Part shown: piece after piece, positions 37,935 through 44,290 of the stretch
Position numbering within the stretch: the stretch's first letter is position 1
Layout: every line of letters begins with the position of its first letter
IMG/VR virus record: IMGVR_UViG_3300025889_000109
Span: 1 to 64,000 of that record
Length of the DNA: 64,000 nucleotides
Direction: 5' to 3' (one strand)
Source: a virus
Notes under the pieces: generated by a model
Told to the model about the DNA's origin: nothing
Seen by the model: only the letters and a program-made list of their open reading frames with translations
Databases searched by the model: none
Position numbers and translations under genes: made by a program

Positions 37935-38207
37935 ATGGTCCTCTACCACGTTGGCTTCGGTGAGGATAAAGTAGCGTTTTAAGAGCCCAATTAAAGGACA
38001 CCATCATTACTATTATTTTTTTGTTTTCATTTGTGTGTTTGTTAATGCCCTCTTGGGCAGACGTAGCCGGAACGGTTAAGAAGGCTAGGTAGCCAGCGCC
38101 GAATAAAGCTGGCAATATGGGCGTGCTAAATACTGACAAAGTTTGAAAATACACTATCGGTATCTATAGGGATGATAGAAGCGAGGGTTCGAGTCCCTCC
38201 ACGCTCT
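37935..38207 (+). ncRNA. structured RNA with tRNA-like 3' end
   Basis: No coding frame is convincing here. Several helices are visible: TCCTC/GAGGA with inner ACC/GGT (37939-37966), GCCC-TCTT-GGGC (38047-38058), AGCC/GGCT (38065-38086, with alternative GGCTA/TAGCC), and GCCAGC/GCTGGC (38092-38113). They lead to a tRNA-like acceptor and T arm at 38119-38207. tmRNA, a group I intron-like element, or a large phage ncRNA are options. I could not match any of them in full. Confidence 0.4.
38119..38207 (+). tRNA. tRNA-like domain (degenerate or unusual)
   Basis: GGGCGTG (38119-38125) pairs with CACGCTC (38200-38206) as a 7-bp acceptor stem with one G-U. The arm GAGGGTTCGAGTCCCTC (38183-38199) is a textbook T arm with GTTCGAGTC. 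A discriminator T follows at 38207. The 57 nt between lack a convincing D arm and a 7-nt anticodon loop; CTATC/GATAG could form a stem. No CCA is encoded. It might be a tmRNA-type acceptor domain, a decayed tRNA, or a host tRNA fragment in an att site. Confidence 0.4.
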
Positions 38208-38227
38208 CTAAATTTAAATCAAACACT

Positions 38228-38497
38228 ATGACAAATCCAATTGACGATCGAATTGAGGCAAAGCTTATATCTAAAATTGCACATTATAGATTAAATATTC
38301 GTACTCAATTCAGAAACAGACACAACGTTATGTGGCCCGAATTAACTTACAGAGTAATTATGGGTGACATTAAGAATTTAAGAGTATGGTTACGCATAGC
38401 TGAATTAATCGATGCTGGGCAAGACCGTGTACCAAACAAATCAAAAACCCCGTATGCAATATACCCTGCATACTTAGCTAAACGATTAACATTATGA
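38228..38497 (+). CDS. protein of unknown function (89 aa)
   Basis: MTNPIDDRIEAKLISKIAHY opens a helical, basic protein with NIRTQFRNRHNVMWPEL and a Pro/Tyr-rich end. It is the first gene after the structured RNA and uses an A-rich leader. No family recognised. Confidence 0.55.
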   Translation: MTNPIDDRIEAKLISKIAHYRLNIRTQFRNRHNVMWPELTYRVIMGDIKNLRVWLRIAELIDAGQDRVPNKSKTPYAIYPAYLAKRLTL

Positions 38498-38631
38498 TTA
38501 TAGATGTACGATCTGAGTATTCAGTATTTATAACAATAGGTACTGAAACATATTATATAGACAATTCAACTGGTGAACATTTAATGGAACACTGGGAAAC
38601 TGATACCGAATATACTAAACCTTTATACTAA
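38494..38631 (+). CDS. small early protein (45 aa)
   Basis: The 45-aa product MIIDVRSEYSVFITIGTETY is beta-rich and ends acidic. It overlaps both neighbours by 1-4 nt. Unknown function. Confidence 0.5.
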   Translation: MIIDVRSEYSVFITIGTETYYIDNSTGEHLMEHWETDTEYTKPLY

Positions 38632-38834
38632 TGACAATACAAGATTTAAAACTATACGTTGAAATGAAAAAGAAACGTAATGCCGAAAAATGGCAAGCTG
38701 AATGTGGTGTTCACGGTCATTGTAAACCATTGACTGATGCTGAATGGCAAAAATACCGTGACATTATATTTTCAGGTAAAGACAACTACAAAGTTAAATT
38801 TGCACATAACGAAATGTGGAATTTTACAAGGTAA
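38631..38834 (+). CDS. protein of unknown function (67 aa)
   Basis: MTIQDLKLYVEMKKKRNAEK is followed by CGVHGHCKPLTDAEWQKYRD. The Cys-x5-Cys with two His could be a metal site. Overlaps its upstream neighbour by 1 nt. Confidence 0.5.
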   Translation: MTIQDLKLYVEMKKKRNAEKWQAECGVHGHCKPLTDAEWQKYRDIIFSGKDNYKVKFAHNEMWNFTR

Positions 38835-38854
38835 ACACGAATAACTATGGATAT
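38823..38854 (+). promoter_or_regulatory. decayed early-promoter copy
   Basis: TTTACAAGGTAAACACGA, 8 nt (ATAACTAT), GGATATTTT. Element and spacing match the early promoters, but the -10 half lies on the start codon of the next gene, so it is either relict or works for an internal start. Confidence 0.45.
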
Positions 38855-39260
38855 TTTAAACAGATACAAAGAAAAGACTTCACCTAAATACATATTAAAT
38901 TTAGTTGAAAAAGAATTGAATTTACCAAACCTAAAATCTGAAATACGTACACGTGAACGTGTTCAAGCTAGATTTATATATTTTAAATTAGCTAGAACAT
39001 TTTGTATGTATTCAAGCTTATCAGCTATAGGCCGTGAGGTAAATCGTGATCATGCTACAGTACTACATGGACTAAGTAGATATGATGAAGAAGCTAAATA
39101 CGACATTTATATGGAAGACGTATACAATAAAATATATAATGATATTGTATTGACTAAGTTGCCACCAGCTAAAGAAAAAAATATAGACAAAGTATTCAAA
39201 GATATTATATACCGATTAACTAAATTAGAAAACCAATTAAATGCTATACCCAATGATTAA
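38847..39260 (+). CDS. stand-alone DnaA domain IV-like replication protein
   Basis: Residues about 45-80 carry ARTFCMYSSLSAIGREVNRD then HATVLHGLSR. This is the DnaA C-terminal helix-turn-helix with its basic loop and signature D-H-x-T-V-L. The 137-aa product lacks the AAA+ domain. Domain IV alone binds DnaA boxes, so it may mark the phage origin, recruit or displace host DnaA, or regulate promoters. It precedes the replication genes. Confidence 0.85.
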   Translation: MDILNRYKEKTSPKYILNLVEKELNLPNLKSEIRTRERVQARFIYFKLARTFCMYSSLSAIGREVNRDHATVLHGLSRYDEEAKYDIYMEDVYNKIYNDIVLTKLPPAKEKNIDKVFKDIIYRLTKLENQLNAIPND

Positions 39261-39477
39261 ATTAAAACAAGAAACAGTAAATGTTAACTCAGCTGCAATT
39301 AAAACTGCTGATTACGATTATGAATTGAATATGTTAACCCTTACATTCAATAACGATAGACAATATGATTACTTTAATGTTGAGCCTTATGTATATGAAG
39401 GTATGAGAAATTCTAATTCTATTGGTAGTTTTATTAATAGAAATATTATTCGTAAACACAATTATGCGCAAAAATAA
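39253..39477 (+). CDS. KTSC domain protein
   Basis: From ATG 39253 the 74-aa product contains VNSAAIKTADYDYELNMLTL, then FNNDRQYDYFNVEPYVYEGM, then SIGSFINRNI. That matches the KTSC domain (first the S/A-A-I strand, Y-x-Y-x-x-V turn, then S-x-G-x-[FY]-x-N). KTSC domains occur in phages and fused to nucleases or ligases; the role is unknown. It overlaps the upstream gene slightly. Confidence 0.8.
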   Translation: MIKLKQETVNVNSAAIKTADYDYELNMLTLTFNNDRQYDYFNVEPYVYEGMRNSNSIGSFINRNIIRKHNYAQK

Positions 39478-39478
39478 T

Positions 39479-39670
39479 ATGAGACGTCAAACATTACAAG
39501 AAATATCTGAAGCTATTTGGGGTTTTACATTAAACCTCAATAGCGGATATTATCACGATAACGGTATACAAGATACTGATGCAATGCATCTTGATGATAT
39601 TGTAATTGCCTGTAAAGAAGTAACTAATAAAGCAACTGAAATATATAAATTAATAAATGATAAAGAATGA
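39479..39670 (+). CDS. small protein of unknown function (63 aa)
   Basis: MRRQTLQEISEAIWGFTLNL starts right after the KTSC gene (ATG 39479 preferred over 39422, which lies in the KTSC frame overlap). Mostly helical, with DDIVIACKEVTNKATEIYKL. Unknown function. Confidence 0.55.
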   Translation: MRRQTLQEISEAIWGFTLNLNSGYYHDNGIQDTDAMHLDDIVIACKEVTNKATEIYKLINDKE

Positions 39671-39942
39671 ATTTATCTGATGAAGAATTAAATAAAATAG
39701 CTGATCTATTATTTCAAAAATTAATTGAACATCAAAATAAATATGAACAACAAACTAGTACATATATTATTAATGATGAATTTGGTAATAATAGAACTGT
39801 AGATGAATTAGAATATTTACATTTTGAATTACATAAGCTTGAATCATTAGAAACAAAATATGTTGAAGATGAAGATTATGAGAAAGCTAGTATAATTAAA
39901 AATAAAATTAGACACATAATAAACAAAATTAATAAACTATGA
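39667..39942 (+). CDS. coiled-coil protein with UVR-like motif
   Basis: The 91-aa product ends with KYVEDEDYEKASIIKNKIRH, matching the UVR motif of UvrB/UvrC and Clp adaptors (E-x-x-[DE]-[YF]-E-x-A-x-x-x-[KR]). The rest is acidic helix. It may mediate a protein-protein contact. It overlaps both neighbours by 4 nt. Confidence 0.6.
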   Translation: MNLSDEELNKIADLLFQKLIEHQNKYEQQTSTYIINDEFGNNRTVDELEYLHFELHKLESLETKYVEDEDYEKASIIKNKIRHIINKINKL

Positions 39943-40442
39943 ATATTTTTTATCTATCACATGATCCTGAATTAGCAGCAAGCTATCATTATAATAAGCA
40001 TATTGTTAAAATGCCATTAGAAGCTGCCCAAATGCTTTGTACTGCGCATCATGTATTAGGCGAACAATATGGCTATGACACATCATATGTACCTTATCGG
40101 AAAGCACATGTTAATCATCCATCAACTATATGGGCACGTTCAGAACGTTTACATTATGAATGGTTATATGACTATATGATAAATTTAGGGCGCTTATATA
40201 CAGAACGTTACAGTAGACAGCATTTAACTATTGAAAAATGTCGTGATATATTATTTGCACCACCGGAAGGTATACCTGATTCCGGCTACTGGCAAGACCC
40301 ACCTCAATGTATGCCAGACGAATATAAATCCAATAATGCTATACACGCTTACTGGAATTACTATATTAACGATAAAAAACGAATAGTAGCAAAAGATGAA
40401 ATACCTTATAATTCTATTCCTGCTGACATTTTATACGTCTAA
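39939..40442 (+). CDS. conserved phage protein of unknown function (167 aa)
   Basis: Starts MNIFYLSHDPELAASYHYNK, then HIVKMPLEAAQMLCTAHHVL, then HVNHPSTIWARSE and later QCMPDEYK. I recognise the DKHxxKMxLExAQ pattern from many marine T4-like and other phages; its function is unassigned, although some databases call it a DNA glycosylase-like or nucleotide-metabolism protein without proof. The conserved His, Glu, Gln residues suggest a metal site. It lies in the early replication block. Confidence 0.65.
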   Translation: MNIFYLSHDPELAASYHYNKHIVKMPLEAAQMLCTAHHVLGEQYGYDTSYVPYRKAHVNHPSTIWARSERLHYEWLYDYMINLGRLYTERYSRQHLTIEKCRDILFAPPEGIPDSGYWQDPPQCMPDEYKSNNAIHAYWNYYINDKKRIVAKDEIPYNSIPADILYV

Positions 40443-40764
40443 AGAAGTAAAAGTTACAGCTACAATATACCATGCTGTTCCTGAACAAACCAATTCAACC
40501 CCTGATCGTACAGCCACAATGTTTAAAATAGATTTAAAAAATCCTAGAAAACATAATATAATAGCTGTATCAAGAGATTTAGAAGCATTAGGCTTTGAAA
40601 TGGGTACACAAGTGATTGTGTCTGGCGCTGGAGATCTTGATGGTATTTGGAATATAGAAGATAGAATGAATAAAAGATGGACTAAAAGAATTGATTTTTT
40701 GGTTAATACTACTCGGGAAGGTGGAAAATGGGAAAATGTAATAATTAAAAAATTAAACAAATGA
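40396..40764 (+). CDS. secreted 3D/RlpA-like domain protein
   Basis: A signal peptide (MKYLIILFLLTFYTSK) is followed by VTATIYHAVPEQTNSTPDRT. Further on AVSRDLEALGFEMGTQVIVS, then GAGDLDGIWNIEDRMN and KRIDFLVNT form the double-psi barrel of 3D/RlpA-like domains, which bind or cut peptidoglycan. The 122-aa protein overlaps its upstream neighbour by 47 nt. It may weaken or remodel the host wall or periplasm. Confidence 0.7.
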   Translation: MKYLIILFLLTFYTSKEVKVTATIYHAVPEQTNSTPDRTATMFKIDLKNPRKHNIIAVSRDLEALGFEMGTQVIVSGAGDLDGIWNIEDRMNKRWTKRIDFLVNTTREGGKWENVIIKKLNK

Positions 40765-40877
40765 GTTACAAGCTGTACAAGCATTTAATTAAATCTAATT
40801 ATGCTAACGTAAAAAAGAAAACCGATGATTTTAAAAAGATTAAAAAGTCGAAAGACGATTCACGTGAACAAGATTAG
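40761..40877 (+). CDS. small basic protein (38 aa)
   Basis: MSYKLYKHLIKSNYANVKKK, a Lys/Asp-rich peptide. It overlaps the preceding gene by 4 nt. The next ORF overlaps it unless that ORF starts at 40894. Unknown function. Confidence 0.4.
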   Translation: MSYKLYKHLIKSNYANVKKKTDDFKKIKKSKDDSREQD

Positions 40878-40893
40878 AGATCATATATTTAAT

Positions 40894-41034
40894 ATGCATA
40901 TGTCTTTAAGCCATAAGGCAAAAATATTAGATGAATTAAAAGGAAAAGAATTAAAACAAAAAGTAAAAGAAATACAAAGTATTTCAAAACGCATGAAGCA
41001 ATATCAAAGATATTTAAGTTTGATATTGATGTGA
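40894..41034 (+). CDS. small basic coiled-coil protein (46 aa)
   Basis: MHMSLSHKAKILDELKGKEL is followed by KVKEIQSISKRMKQYQRYLS, a basic helix pair. Start chosen at 40894 to avoid a 53-nt overlap; 40825 is the longer alternative. Function unknown. Confidence 0.4.
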   Translation: MHMSLSHKAKILDELKGKELKQKVKEIQSISKRMKQYQRYLSLILM

Positions 41035-41035
41035 T

Positions 41036-41078
41036 CGTAACAAAAATGTGACGATAGCGTATTAATTATATATAAGTA
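41036..41078 (+). promoter_or_regulatory. possible promoter upstream of regulator genes
   Basis: ACAAAAATGTGACGA, 8 nt (TAGCGTAT), TAATTATAT: a weak relative of the early promoter with the same spacing, in the spacer before the HTH protein and sigma factor genes. The -10 half differs. Confidence 0.3.
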
Positions 41079-41086
41079 GCAGGCTA

Positions 41087-41704
41087 ATGTCGCATAGAAA
41101 CTTAAATTATTTTCACCGGAATAGAATAGTCTATAGACGAGATCCTATAAATGATACCCCTACTGAAATTTTTAGTTGGGGTAAATTTTATAAAAGTGGT
41201 ACTTATGAATGTTATCATTTATTTAGAAATTCTTCTAAAATAAATACGTTTAAATCATTTAAATGGCATATATTTGTATTATGGTACTTAAATCCTAATA
41301 TGAATAAAGAAGATATTTTAGCTTTAGCAAATCATATGGCTAATAAAGATAATGGATTTATAAGTATCAAGCTAAGTAATAACGCCATTACAAACCTAAT
41401 TGATGAAATTTATAAACTTGACCTTGATCAACCACCAAAAAACAAAATGCGTAAAATAATATTTAATGATCATTCAGGGCTAGAAACAAATGAGAAGTTG
41501 AGCATCGTAGGTAAATTAATAGGTAAGACTAGATTAGCGGAACCAGAAGATATATATGAAGCAATGTTGCATATACATGATGAAAGTAAAAAAATAACTA
41601 TATCAAAGATTGCAAAAATGCTTAATGTATCTACAAGAACAATTTATAGGAATATTACTAATGAAATTAGAGAGGAAAAGATTCTATTAAATGAAGAAGT
41701 ATAA
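41087..41704 (+). CDS. helix-turn-helix protein preceding sigma factor
   Basis: The 205-aa protein has a beta/aromatic N-terminal part (SWGKFYKSGTYECYHLFRN), a helical middle, and near residues 165-195 ITISKIAKMLNVSTRTIYRN, a clear helix-turn-helix. It overlaps the sigma gene start by 14 nt, pointing to joint expression. It may be a transcription regulator or replication-initiation accessory protein. Confidence 0.65.
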   Translation: MSHRNLNYFHRNRIVYRRDPINDTPTEIFSWGKFYKSGTYECYHLFRNSSKINTFKSFKWHIFVLWYLNPNMNKEDILALANHMANKDNGFISIKLSNNAITNLIDEIYKLDLDQPPKNKMRKIIFNDHSGLETNEKLSIVGKLIGKTRLAEPEDIYEAMLHIHDESKKITISKIAKMLNVSTRTIYRNITNEIREEKILLNEEV

Positions 41705-42422
41705 TGTAGAAAATTATATCCGTTATAAAAATGATTTAGACGAGACTCTTCAAAGAAAAATAAAAAATGAAAGAGAAAAAATAATAGTTGAAAATTTGCC
41801 ATTAGTTGAAACTATTGCACGTAAGTTTTCTACATCTGATCAAGCATCAGGTGTTTTAGACATTACAGATATGATACAGGAAGGATCAATTGGATTAATA
41901 TATGCTGTAGATCGTATTGATTGGGGAACAATAACTGATTCAGTTGATCCGGAACGTACATTGAAATCATTTCTATCAAAGCGAATTAAAGGTGCTATCC
42001 GTAGAGCTATTGATATTAATAGAGGAAATATTAGAATACCTGAACATAAATTAAATGATATGCGCAGAAATTCTGAACAAGAAAAGAAAACTATTGAATT
42101 ATTTTTTAATAGTATATTTTCTAGTATAGACAATGATGAAGAAAAGTTTATGCAGATAGAAGATAAAACAAAAGAATATAATATAGATATTCTTAATAAA
42201 TATCTTTTAGGCATAATGGAAGCACACTTAAATATAAAAGAATATGATGTGCTGCGTATGAGCTACGGTCTTGACTGTGATAAAATGTCCGCTAAAGAAA
42301 TTGCGGATAAATTAAAAATAGACGGGACGGCTGCTTATGTACGTATTTCGCAGATAAAACGTGATGCAATTAATAAATTAATAGAGAACGTAGATCCTGC
42401 GCAAGTAATTGATTTTGTGTAA
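41691..42422 (+). CDS. sigma-70 family RNA polymerase sigma factor
   Basis: The 243-aa protein has region 2 (EKIIVENLPLVETIARKFST, then DMIQEGSIGLIYAVDRID and IKGAIRRAIDINRGNIRIPE) and region 4 (LNIKEYDVLRMSYGLD, then MSAKEIADKLKIDGTAAYVR and ISQIKRDAINKLIE). Region 1.1 and most of region 3 are missing, as in phage or group 3/4 sigma factors. It would redirect host RNA polymerase to middle or late phage promoters. It follows the HTH gene. Confidence 0.9.
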   Translation: MKKYNVENYIRYKNDLDETLQRKIKNEREKIIVENLPLVETIARKFSTSDQASGVLDITDMIQEGSIGLIYAVDRIDWGTITDSVDPERTLKSFLSKRIKGAIRRAIDINRGNIRIPEHKLNDMRRNSEQEKKTIELFFNSIFSSIDNDEEKFMQIEDKTKEYNIDILNKYLLGIMEAHLNIKEYDVLRMSYGLDCDKMSAKEIADKLKIDGTAAYVRISQIKRDAINKLIENVDPAQVIDFV

Positions 42423-42475
42423 GTTATGATTCAAAATCAATGTAAGTTTGAGTTTAATCATGTAATATATATAAT

Positions 42476-43015
42476 ATGACAATTCACGAAAAATTAAGTT
42501 TAATTCAATCTGAGTTTAAAGCAAAAAAATCTCGCTATAACTCATTCGGCAAATACAACTTTAGATCAGCCGAAGATATTCTTGAAGCACTTAAACCATT
42601 TAATGAGAAGTATAAAGTATACTTTACAGTAAATGAGCAATGGTTAGGCGATGGCGTAATAGAATCTACAGCAACAATTTTTGATGCTGATGGAGCAAAT
42701 TTTATTTCCGCTAGCGCTTTAGTTGGTGTAGACTTTAATCAAAAAGGAATGCAAGTACCACAGCAATTTGGTTCTGCGTCTTCTTATGGTAAAAAGTATG
42801 CACTTGGAAATTTATTGTTAATAGATGATACTGCTGATGCTGACGCAACTAATACGCATGGTAAAGAATCTAAACCTAGATTAATTAAAGGTACAGACAA
42901 TTGGACAAAAGCAATTAGTTTTGTTGAATCAGGAGGAGCGTTAAAAGCAATAATGAGTAAATACGATGTGTCATCAGATGACATGCTAACACTAAAAGTA
43001 CATGAACCAAAGTGA
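42476..43015 (+). CDS. ERF-family single-strand annealing protein
   Basis: The 179-aa protein has KYNFRSAEDILEALKP at residues 24-40 and GSASSYGKKYALGNLLLIDD near 100-120, followed by TADAD. Both are signatures of the ERF recombinase family. It overlaps the exonuclease gene by 14 nt, forming a recombination pair like lambda Red or RecET. It anneals ssDNA during concatemer formation and repair. Confidence 0.88.
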   Translation: MTIHEKLSLIQSEFKAKKSRYNSFGKYNFRSAEDILEALKPFNEKYKVYFTVNEQWLGDGVIESTATIFDADGANFISASALVGVDFNQKGMQVPQQFGSASSYGKKYALGNLLLIDDTADADATNTHGKESKPRLIKGTDNWTKAISFVESGGALKAIMSKYDVSSDDMLTLKVHEPK

Positions 43016-43733
43016 AATAGTTGAGAAGCTTAAAGATGATAACCATTATTATGGAGAATTTGGATATCAATATTTAAGTAACTCAGACATTTCCGTATTA
43101 CTAAGTAATCCATTAAATTTTAAAAAGCCATCAGAATCAAATCCGGCTTTTTTAGTAGGTGGTTATTTTCATACTTGTATTTTAGAACCTGATAAATTAA
43201 AAAAGTATAAGGTTATAGAATCTTCAACACGTAATACAAAGCAATACAAAGAATTATCTGAAGGAGAGCTTTGTTTATTACAGCATGAAGTTGATATGAT
43301 AGAAGTAATGCGAGACAAACTATTTGCAAATTCAATTTGTAGAGAATTTATTCAAAACAAAACAAACGATTATGAGCAACCTGGTATTGTAAAATTAGAA
43401 GGCAATATGTGGAAAGGTAAAGCAGACATAATCAATCATGATGAAAAGCTAATAATTGATTTAAAAACAACAAGTGATGTTACAAAATTTAGATCAAGTG
43501 CTTATCGTTATAATTATGATAGTCAAGCATTTATATATAGAAAGATGTTTGGATATGATTTTTTATTCATAGCTATAGATAAAAATACGCATCAAATTGG
43601 TATCTTTGATTGTTCAGATAGATTTTATGAATCTGGTTTAGACAAAGTAAAGAGAGCAACTGAGGTTTATGAATTATTCTATAAGACAGATGGATTCGAT
43701 CCATCACAATATTTTTTAACTAAAACACTTTAA
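43002..43733 (+). CDS. PD-(D/E)XK exonuclease (RecE/Cas4-like)
   Basis: The 243-aa protein contains YLSNSDISVLLSNPLNFKKP at its start, common in exodeoxyribonuclease VIII-like proteins. The nuclease core follows: WKGKADIINHDEKLIIDLKTTSD, with Asp144-region and E/D-x-K. Then SAYRYNYDSQAFIYRKMFGY. Paired with ERF it would resect DNA ends for annealing. Confidence 0.8.
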   Translation: MNQSEIVEKLKDDNHYYGEFGYQYLSNSDISVLLSNPLNFKKPSESNPAFLVGGYFHTCILEPDKLKKYKVIESSTRNTKQYKELSEGELCLLQHEVDMIEVMRDKLFANSICREFIQNKTNDYEQPGIVKLEGNMWKGKADIINHDEKLIIDLKTTSDVTKFRSSAYRYNYDSQAFIYRKMFGYDFLFIAIDKNTHQIGIFDCSDRFYESGLDKVKRATEVYELFYKTDGFDPSQYFLTKTL

Positions 43734-43740
43734 TTTTATT

Positions 43741-43908
43741 ATGGCACGAACTAGAAAAAGAACTTGCACTGTAACAGGAATTACAACAAGTGAAAACAAT
43801 TTTTACAATGGTCATAACCATGTAAAAGCAGTAGACAATTTACGACGCATGACTGGAGCTAATAAAGAACAGTTACGCAGAATGTTTAATCAATTAGCTA
43901 CATATTAA
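43741..43908 (+). CDS. small basic conserved protein (55 aa)
   Basis: MARTRKRTCTVTGITTSENN, then HNHVKAVDNLRRMTGANKEQ. The basic start with CTVTG and two His is reminiscent of small HNH-like or zinc-binding phage peptides. It lies between exonuclease and SSB-like gene. Function unknown. Confidence 0.5.
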   Translation: MARTRKRTCTVTGITTSENNFYNGHNHVKAVDNLRRMTGANKEQLRRMFNQLATY

Positions 43909-43910
43909 TT

Positions 43911-44222
43911 ATGGCTGGTATTATTAAAACAAGTATTAACCTAAGCGCAATTCCAAAAGATAAAATTATTGATGGAAAGAAAGGTAAATACTTGCCGATT
44001 ACAATTACTATAAACAATGAAGTTGACCAATTTGGTAATCAAGGGCCAGTAATTGTATCACAAACAAAAGAAGAACGTGATGCTAAATCAGAAAAAGTTT
44101 ATTTAGGTAATGCACAAGTTGTATGGACAGATGGACAATTTCCACAACCAGCTCCACGTGAAGGACAGACTTCTCAACCTCAACAACAATCAATAGTACA
44201 AGAAAATGACTTACCGTTCTAA
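43911..44222 (+). CDS. single-stranded DNA-binding-like protein
   Basis: The 103-aa product has a beta-rich core (INLSAIPKDKIIDGKKGKYL, LPITITINNEVDQFGNQGPV) and a Gln/Pro-rich linker. The ENDLPF tip mirrors the acidic C-terminal peptide of SSB, which recruits partner proteins. It sits in the recombination-replication block. The core is not a typical OB fold at a glance. Confidence 0.75.
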   Translation: MAGIIKTSINLSAIPKDKIIDGKKGKYLPITITINNEVDQFGNQGPVIVSQTKEERDAKSEKVYLGNAQVVWTDGQFPQPAPREGQTSQPQQQSIVQENDLPF

Positions 44223-44289
44223 TTTTGACGAAGATGTTTTTAATATAGAAGTTGATGAAGATGGTACTATAATAGTAGTAGAAGACTGA
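44206..44289 (+). CDS. tiny acidic peptide (27 aa)
   Basis: ATG overlaps the end of the SSB-like gene; MTYRSNFDEDVFNIEVDEDG ends IIVVED. Fills the gap before the primase-helicase gene. Function unknown. Confidence 0.4.
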   Translation: MTYRSNFDEDVFNIEVDEDGTIIVVED

Positions 44290-44290
44290 T

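Noticed and set aside
37921-38154. Minus-strand 77-aa ORF over the structured RNA
   Set aside because: No family resemblance; opposite to all neighbours and overlaps strong hairpins, so chance is more likely.
38183-38220. Attachment site (attP) from a host tRNA
   Set aside because: Possible because the T arm is perfect, but no integrase or excisionase gene is in the window; kept only as an alternative.
42447-42475. TTTGAG-N17-TATAAT promoter before the ERF gene
   Set aside because: The -10 abuts the ATG, so the start site would fall inside the gene; AT-rich chance match is likely.
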